Part shown: positions 5,280 to 8,671 of the stretch, piece after piece
Position numbering within the stretch: position 1 is the first letter of the stretch
Layout: each line of letters begins with the position of its first letter
NCBI GenBank assembly: GCA_944372275.1
Contig: CALVYO010000051.1
Location: 1 to 8,671 of the forward strand
Direction of reading: 5' to 3'
DNA: 8,671 nt
From: an uncultured Bacilli bacterium
GTDB taxonomy: Bacteria > Bacillota_I > Bacilli_A > RF39 > UBA660
Notes under the pieces: generated by a model
What the model saw: the letters and a program-made list of their open reading frames with translations, nothing else
Database searches by the model: none
What the model was told of the DNA's origin: nothing
Program-made: the position numbers and the translations under genes

Positions 5280-6175
5280 TTTAAAAATCCCTCAATAATC
5301 ATTTTTTCTGCTTCTTTTAAAGTTAATCCTAAAGTCATTAATTTAGTTAATTGTTGACCAGCAATCTTACCTATTGCTGCTTCGTGAATTAAATTAGCAG
5401 ATGCATCCTTAGCATAAATTATAGGAATTGCTTTAACTTGCGCATTTTCTTTAATAATTGCATCACAAGAAACATGAGCAAAAGATTTAGTATTACCAAT
5501 TACATCAGATGTAAATTCTTGATATGAATTTTCAGTAGCTACTGATCTTGAAGTTACATGAGCACTAGCATTTTCTCCATTTAGATTAACAATAAAATCA
5601 GTTTTTGCATATTGTTCTTCTTCGGTATATAATTTTTCATTGATTGTTAAAGTCGCATTTTCTTGTAACTCTGCTTTAGTTATTCTTGTTGTTTTATCTA
5701 CTCCTTTTATTTGAACAGTTTCAATGTTTAAAGTAGAACCTTCTTCTAAATATGCTTCAGTAATTGGATTAAATATTTTATTTCCAGTACCTTCACCATA
5801 ATGTTTTTCAACATATCTTACTTTAGAATTTTTACTTAAATAAAATCTATGTATTCCATCATGCTGGGATGTTTTGTGTTTAATATTATGAATACCACAT
5901 CCAGCCACAATAATAACATTGGCATTTTCTCCTATATGAAAATCATTATAAACAACATCTTTAATTCCTGATTCGGATATAATTACTGGAATATCAATAA
6001 TTCCAAATAAAGTATCTTCTTTAACATATATATCAATACCTTTAGAATTAGGCTTATTTACTATTTTTATATATTCATTTTCTTTTCTTTTAACTGTTTT
6101 ACCATTTTCCCTAATATTATAACTATCCGCTTCTTCTATTTTATTATTAATAATTTTATTTAATAAACTACTCAC
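5276..6175 (-). CDS. smsB: Short SufB/SufD-family Fe-S scaffold protein (SmsB-like)
   Basis: A 299-residue SufB/SufD-fold protein, much shorter than SufB (about 470) or SufD (about 420). Short forms paired only with a SufC ATPase are known as SmsB, of the minimal SMS iron-sulfur system in archaea and some anaerobic bacteria. It should serve as scaffold for Fe-S assembly in complex with SmsC. Visible features: AGCGIHNIKH (Cys93) and SQHDGIHRF around 91-111, a beta-helix core, HVSCDAII with Cys237 matching E. coli SufB Cys405, and IHEAAIGKIAG with Glu265 matching Glu434. It is thus B-like, not D-like. The SufC-contact helix ends the protein. Start: GTG 6175 has AGGCGGTGAT 4 nt upstream, 9 of 10 to the ideal site; GTG 6184 lies inside that site. 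It overlaps the end of smsC by 8 nt. Confidence 0.85.
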   Translation of the reverse strand: MSSLLNKIINNKIEEADSYNIRENGKTVKRKENEYIKIVNKPNSKGIDIYVKEDTLFGIIDIPVIISESGIKDVVYNDFHIGENANVIIVAGCGIHNIKHKTSQHDGIHRFYLSKNSKVRYVEKHYGEGTGNKIFNPITEAYLEEGSTLNIETVQIKGVDKTTRITKAELQENATLTINEKLYTEEEQYAKTDFIVNLNGENASAHVTSRSVATENSYQEFTSDVIGNTKSFAHVSCDAIIKENAQVKAIPIIYAKDASANLIHEAAIGKIAGQQLTKLMTLGLTLKEAEKMIIEGFLK

Positions 6176-6869
6176 ATAAATCACCGCCTTTAGGACAAGA
6201 AAAAATATCTTTTAAAATACTTTTATCACCAACTTCTTTTATTTCACCATTTTCTAACAAAATAATTTTATCGGCGATATTTAATATTCTTTCCTGATGA
6301 GAAATAATTAAAGTAATACCTTTAGAATCTTCTTCAATTTGTTTAAATACCTCTATTAAATTATTAAAACTCCATAAATCAATTCCTGCTTCTGGTTCAT
6401 CAAATATAGACAATATTGGTTTGCGGGCTAAAATAGTAGCAAGTTCAATTCTTTTTAATTCACCGCCTGATAAAGATGTATTTACTTCTCTATCTACATA
6501 ATTTAAAGCACACAATCCAACTTTGGATAATATATTACATGCTTCAACTTTAGTAATATCTTTTTTAATGGCCACCTTTAATAAATCATATACAGTTATA
6601 CCTTTAAAAACAGCAGGTTGTTGAAAAGCAAAACCAATCCCCATATTTGCCCTTTCAGTAATAGTTTTATTAGTTATATCGATATCATTAAATAAAATGG
6701 TCCCAGAAGTTGGTTTTTCTATTCCCATAATTATTTTAGCTAAAGTTGATTTGCCACTTCCATTAGGTCCTGTTATAACATAAAATTTGTCATCCAATAA
6801 TTTTAAATTGATGTTTTTTAATATTTCTTTTCCATCTTTATTAAAACAAATATTTTTAAATTCTAACAT
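6168..6869 (-). CDS. smsC: SufC-like ABC ATPase of Fe-S assembly (SmsC-like)
   Basis: A 233-residue soluble ABC ATPase that powers conformational change in the SufB-type partner encoded next. Residue landmarks are Walker A GPNGSGKST (34-42), Q-loop FAFQQPAVF (Gln83/84), signature LSGGE (133-137), Walker B ILSIFDEPEAGID (Asp157, Glu158) and the switch histidine ISHQ (His191). DEPEAGID, in place of the usual DEPTSGLD, is close to the DE(P/T)xSGLD/GID forms seen in SufC proteins. There is no membrane domain or permease gene nearby. Start: ATG 6869 has AGAAAGGA about 6 nt upstream. An in-frame ATG at 6926 lies inside the preceding gene and would add 19 non-conserved residues. No cysteine desulfurase (SufS) or SufU is encoded in the window. 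Confidence 0.9.
   Translation of the reverse strand: MLEFKNICFNKDGKEILKNINLKLLDDKFYVITGPNGSGKSTLAKIIMGIEKPTSGTILFNDIDITNKTITERANMGIGFAFQQPAVFKGITVYDLLKVAIKKDITKVEACNILSKVGLCALNYVDREVNTSLSGGELKRIELATILARKPILSIFDEPEAGIDLWSFNNLIEVFKQIEEDSKGITLIISHQERILNIADKIILLENGEIKEVGDKSILKDIFSCPKGGDLCE
6180..6189 (-). promoter_or_regulatory. Strong ribosome-binding site that fixes the smsB start
   Basis: AGGCGGTGAT matches the ideal AGGAGGTGAT at 9 of 10 positions and lies within the last codons of smsC. Its GG core is 8 nt before GTG 6175. It is the strongest site in the operon, so SmsB may be made in excess over its neighbours. Confidence 0.75.
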
Positions 6870-6885
6870 ATATTTCCTTTCTAAA

Positions 6886-7311
6886 TTATCTTCTACGTGA
6901 TATTTCTTCTTCATAAGTCTTTTCACTTATATTGTTTTGTAGTTCTTTTTCAATTACTCCAATTTTTTTATTTAATAAACTCATATATTTTTCATCTAAA
7001 TAAATAGAATACTTTTCTTTAATTATTTTTTTATATCTTTCCAAATCTCCTAAAGCAATTCTTGTATCATCATCATCATCACCATCTAAGCATTCAATGA
7101 TTATTTTTAAATAAAAATCTAATTTGTTTTTTATTTTTCTTTTAATTACTTTTTCAATCAAAGATGGTTTAATAATAACCATTTCATTTACCTTTATTCC
7201 ATCATATGGATAATTATTTTTAGGATTAAATTTATACCCATTACTTTTATCACAATTAATTAAAACAACTTCACCATTATAATTCTTTTTTGATATTAAA
7301 TATTGTTTCAT
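6886..7311 (-). CDS. Hypothetical protein, 141 residues, between trmD and smsC
   Basis: I cannot name this family. Residues 1-50 look beta-rich (YLISKKNYNGEVVLINC), with a tyrosine/proline-rich loop (NNYPYDGIK). The rest is a highly charged helical region: a Lys-rich helix, an Asp cluster (76-82, DGDDDDD), then GDLERYKKIIKEKY and MSLLNKKIGVIEKELQ, ending SRRR. There is no membrane span or signal peptide, so a cytoplasmic protein is likely. The start ATG follows the trmD stop by 1 nt, with a Shine-Dalgarno (GGGGGA) inside trmD, so it is translated with the operon. smsC begins 16 nt after its stop. Placement in a translation/Fe-S operon suggests a housekeeping role but proves nothing. Confidence 0.75.
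   Translation of the reverse strand: MKQYLISKKNYNGEVVLINCDKSNGYKFNPKNNYPYDGIKVNEMVIIKPSLIEKVIKRKIKNKLDFYLKIIIECLDGDDDDDTRIALGDLERYKKIIKEKYSIYLDEKYMSLLNKKIGVIEKELQNNISEKTYEEEISRRR
7066..7086. repeat. Trinucleotide run (ATC)5 plus two imperfect units, inside the 141-residue ORF
   Basis: Five perfect ATC units followed by ACC and ATC encode the Asp cluster on the minus strand. As whole codons, slippage here would change the number of aspartates without breaking the frame. Confidence 0.7.
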
Positions 7312-7312
7312 G

Positions 7313-7981
7313 TTAATCTTCCCCCAACAAATCTGGTCTACGTTCTTTGGTTCTTTTTAAACTCTGCTCGTAGCGCCATTTATTAATATTTTCATGATGC
7401 CCTGATAATAAAACATCTGGTACTTTTAATCCATTATAATCAGCAGGCCTAGTATAAGTTGGATAATCCAACAAATTGTTATTGAATGAATCATTTAAAT
7501 GAGAATCAGTTTCAATTACACCATCAATTAATCGAACTATACTATCAGTTACTACCATACTTGCTAGTTCCCCGCCAGTTAAAATATAATCACCAATCGA
7601 TAATTCTAAATCTGTTAAAGTTCTTATTCTTTCATCGAACCCTTCATAATGACCACAAATAATAATCAAATGTTTTTTATTTTTTAATTCATATGCTTTT
7701 TTTTGATTATATGTATTTCCTTGAGGTGTCATTAATATAACATATGAATTATCCTTTCTTAAATCTGCTACTGCATCAAATATTGGTTGAGGCATAAGTA
7801 CCATACCTGCGCCACCACCAAATGGATAATCATCAACTTTTTTATGCGGATCTTTAGAATAATCTCTTATATTATGAATATTAATAGTTACTTTTTTATC
7901 TAAAATAGCTCTTTTAATAATTGATTCAGTCAAAAAATTATCATACATATTAGGAAATAAAGTTAAAATATCAATTTTCAT
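7313..7981 (-). CDS. trmD: tRNA (guanine-N1)-methyltransferase TrmD
   Basis: A full-length 222-residue SPOUT enzyme that methylates G37 of tRNAs bearing a G36 using S-adenosylmethionine, which prevents +1 frameshifting. Signature elements in order: DYPFGGGAGM (51-60), LMTPQGN (83-89), CGHYEGFDERIR (109-120), SIGDYILTGGELA (128-140) of the trefoil knot, the NDSF inter-domain loop with Asp164 near the position of the catalytic aspartate, LLDYPTYTRP (170-179), and the tRNA-binding C-terminal helices with VPDVLLSGHH (187-196). It is somewhat shorter than the B. subtilis protein (243) because the C-terminus ends soon after RRPDLL. ATG 7981 overlaps the end of rimM by 11 nt, with GAGGG upstream. 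rimM-trmD is the standard bacterial order. Confidence 0.98.
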   Translation of the reverse strand: MKIDILTLFPNMYDNFLTESIIKRAILDKKVTINIHNIRDYSKDPHKKVDDYPFGGGAGMVLMPQPIFDAVADLRKDNSYVILMTPQGNTYNQKKAYELKNKKHLIIICGHYEGFDERIRTLTDLELSIGDYILTGGELASMVVTDSIVRLIDGVIETDSHLNDSFNNNLLDYPTYTRPADYNGLKVPDVLLSGHHENINKWRYEQSLKRTKERRPDLLGED

Positions 7982-8456
7982 CTAATAATCCCTCTATTAC
8001 ATTTATAGTTAATTCTTTTTTATCTAAATCGATACTTTTAATAAATTCATCAACAAATGGTATTAAATAATTCTTATTTCTATTTTTAACTACTAAAATT
8101 TCTTGTTTGTTTTTAATGATGCTATTAACTTTACCAATTAATTTATCATCACCATAAACTTTTAAACCAATTATATCTTCATCTACATAACCATCAATAT
8201 CTAAATCTTCTCTTTTAACAAAAACTTCATCACCTTTAAATATAATAGCATCATTTATATCATTTATATCATCAAATTTAACCATATCATAATTTTTATG
8301 CTTACGATAACTATCAATTATAACTTTTTGTTTTCTTTTACCTAAATATAATTTATTACCTTTAAAAAAAACTTTATCTTTATATTTAAAATCAGATACA
8401 ATTCTTAATTCACCTTTAATACCATGAGTATTTACTATTTCTCCTACATACACCAT
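7971..8456 (-). CDS. rimM: 16S rRNA processing/30S maturation factor RimM
   Basis: A 161-residue ribosome maturation factor that helps assemble the head of the 30S subunit by binding ribosomal protein S19. The N-terminal RimM domain opens with the usual VGEIVNTHGIKGELRIV (4-20). The C-terminal PRC-barrel domain carries the diagnostic stretch LIPFVDEFIKSIDLDKKEL (about 136-154) and ends ITINVIEGLLDEN-like. Length is normal for the family (about 165-180). ATG 8456 has GTAGGGA about 6 nt upstream and follows the methyltransferase stop by 8 nt. Its last codons contain the Shine-Dalgarno of trmD, so the two genes are coupled. Confidence 0.95.
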   Translation of the reverse strand: MVYVGEIVNTHGIKGELRIVSDFKYKDKVFFKGNKLYLGKRKQKVIIDSYRKHKNYDMVKFDDINDINDAIIFKGDEVFVKREDLDIDGYVDEDIIGLKVYGDDKLIGKVNSIIKNKQEILVVKNRNKNYLIPFVDEFIKSIDLDKKELTINVIEGLLDEN

Positions 8457-8464
8457 ATAAATCC

Positions 8465-8671
8465 CTACTTATCTAATTCGTATAAAATAATACTTGTTGC
8501 TACCCCAACATTTAAACTTTCACATCTATCATTCATATCGATATATATAAATTCATCACATAATTCACTACTTAATTCACTGATACCATTTCCCTCATTG
8601 CCCATTATTATAACAAATTTAGAAACTTTTTCAATAGTTTTTAAACTTTTCCCATGAGTCACTTTTGTTCC
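8465..8671 (-). CDS. TrmH/SpoU-family RNA 2'-O-methyltransferase, C-terminal part (runs off right edge)
   Basis: The last 68 residues of an RNA ribose methyltransferase; the 5' part lies outside the window. The conserved knot motifs are present: FVIIMGNEGNGIS (motif II, the GNEG loop that helps bind S-adenosylmethionine) and CESLNVGVATSIILYEL (motif III). This is the standard C-terminus of RlmB- or TrmH-like enzymes, which modify 23S rRNA or tRNA. The fragment cannot tell which. The frame stays open to the window edge, so the GTG at 8662 is internal. It is the first visible gene of the operon, 8 nt before rimM. Confidence 0.9.
   Translation of the reverse strand, partial: GTKVTHGKSLKTIEKVSKFVIIMGNEGNGISELSSELCDEFIYIDMNDRCESLNVGVATSIILYELDK

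Noticed and set aside
6870..6926. Longer SmsC start at 6926 adding 19 residues
   Set aside because: That segment overlaps the previous gene and lies outside the ABC domain, and ATG 6869 has a well-spaced AGAAAGGA.
8424..8657. Plus-strand ORF opposite the methyltransferase fragment and the start of rimM
   Set aside because: The minus-strand frame has clear TrmH-family motifs, and the plus-strand product is low-complexity with no start signals.
1..8671. Mycoplasma-type genetic code (UGA = Trp)
   Set aside because: rimM and smsB end at UGA in the expected place for their families, and a conserved Trp checked in the recombinase uses TGG.

Overview
The window is very AT-rich DNA. One 60-base row inside the Wzy-like gene (3601-3660) has only 7 G or C. 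All genes read on the minus strand. Gene order and families point to a low-GC Gram-positive lineage: Bacillota, or the gut Bacilli/Mycoplasmatota relatives. UGA is a stop in rimM and smsB, and the tryptophan codon I checked in the recombinase is TGG, so this is not the Mycoplasma UGA=Trp code. The exact taxon cannot be read from this stretch.

Right part (8671 down to about 4411): a tightly packed operon. It runs from the 3' end of a TrmH/SpoU-family RNA methyltransferase through rimM, trmD, an unrecognised 141-residue protein, a SufC-like ATPase, a short SufB-like scaffold protein and a Zn-type cation diffusion facilitator. Genes overlap or sit 1-16 nt apart, with ribosome-binding sites inside the preceding gene. 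The theme is translation and RNA maturation plus a two-gene minimal Fe-S cluster system (SmsC/SmsB type). The transporter is joined to it by an ATGA stop/start overlap. A bidirectional terminator hairpin closes the operon.

Middle (about 4410 to 2660): a Wzy/WaaL-like membrane protein with its own probable promoter, a tRNA-Thr(GGU) whose extended -10 promoter overlaps the stop codon of that gene, the tRNA terminator, and a 91-residue orphan ORF.

Left part (about 2655 to 1): what looks like one end of a mobilizable element. A sigma-A-type promoter drives a 22-codon leader ORF. Its last codons form the 5' arm of a strong Rho-independent terminator hairpin, and a large serine recombinase with an unusual acidic C-terminal extension follows directly. 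This layout predicts attenuation control of the recombinase by leader translation. Downstream is about 300 nt of non-coding DNA packed with perfect inverted repeats (oriT-like), then the N-terminus of a probable MobV/Pre-type relaxase running off the left edge. Recombinase plus mob plus an intervening oriT-like segment resembles the general plan of Tn4451-type mobilizable transposons. The other end of the element is outside the window.
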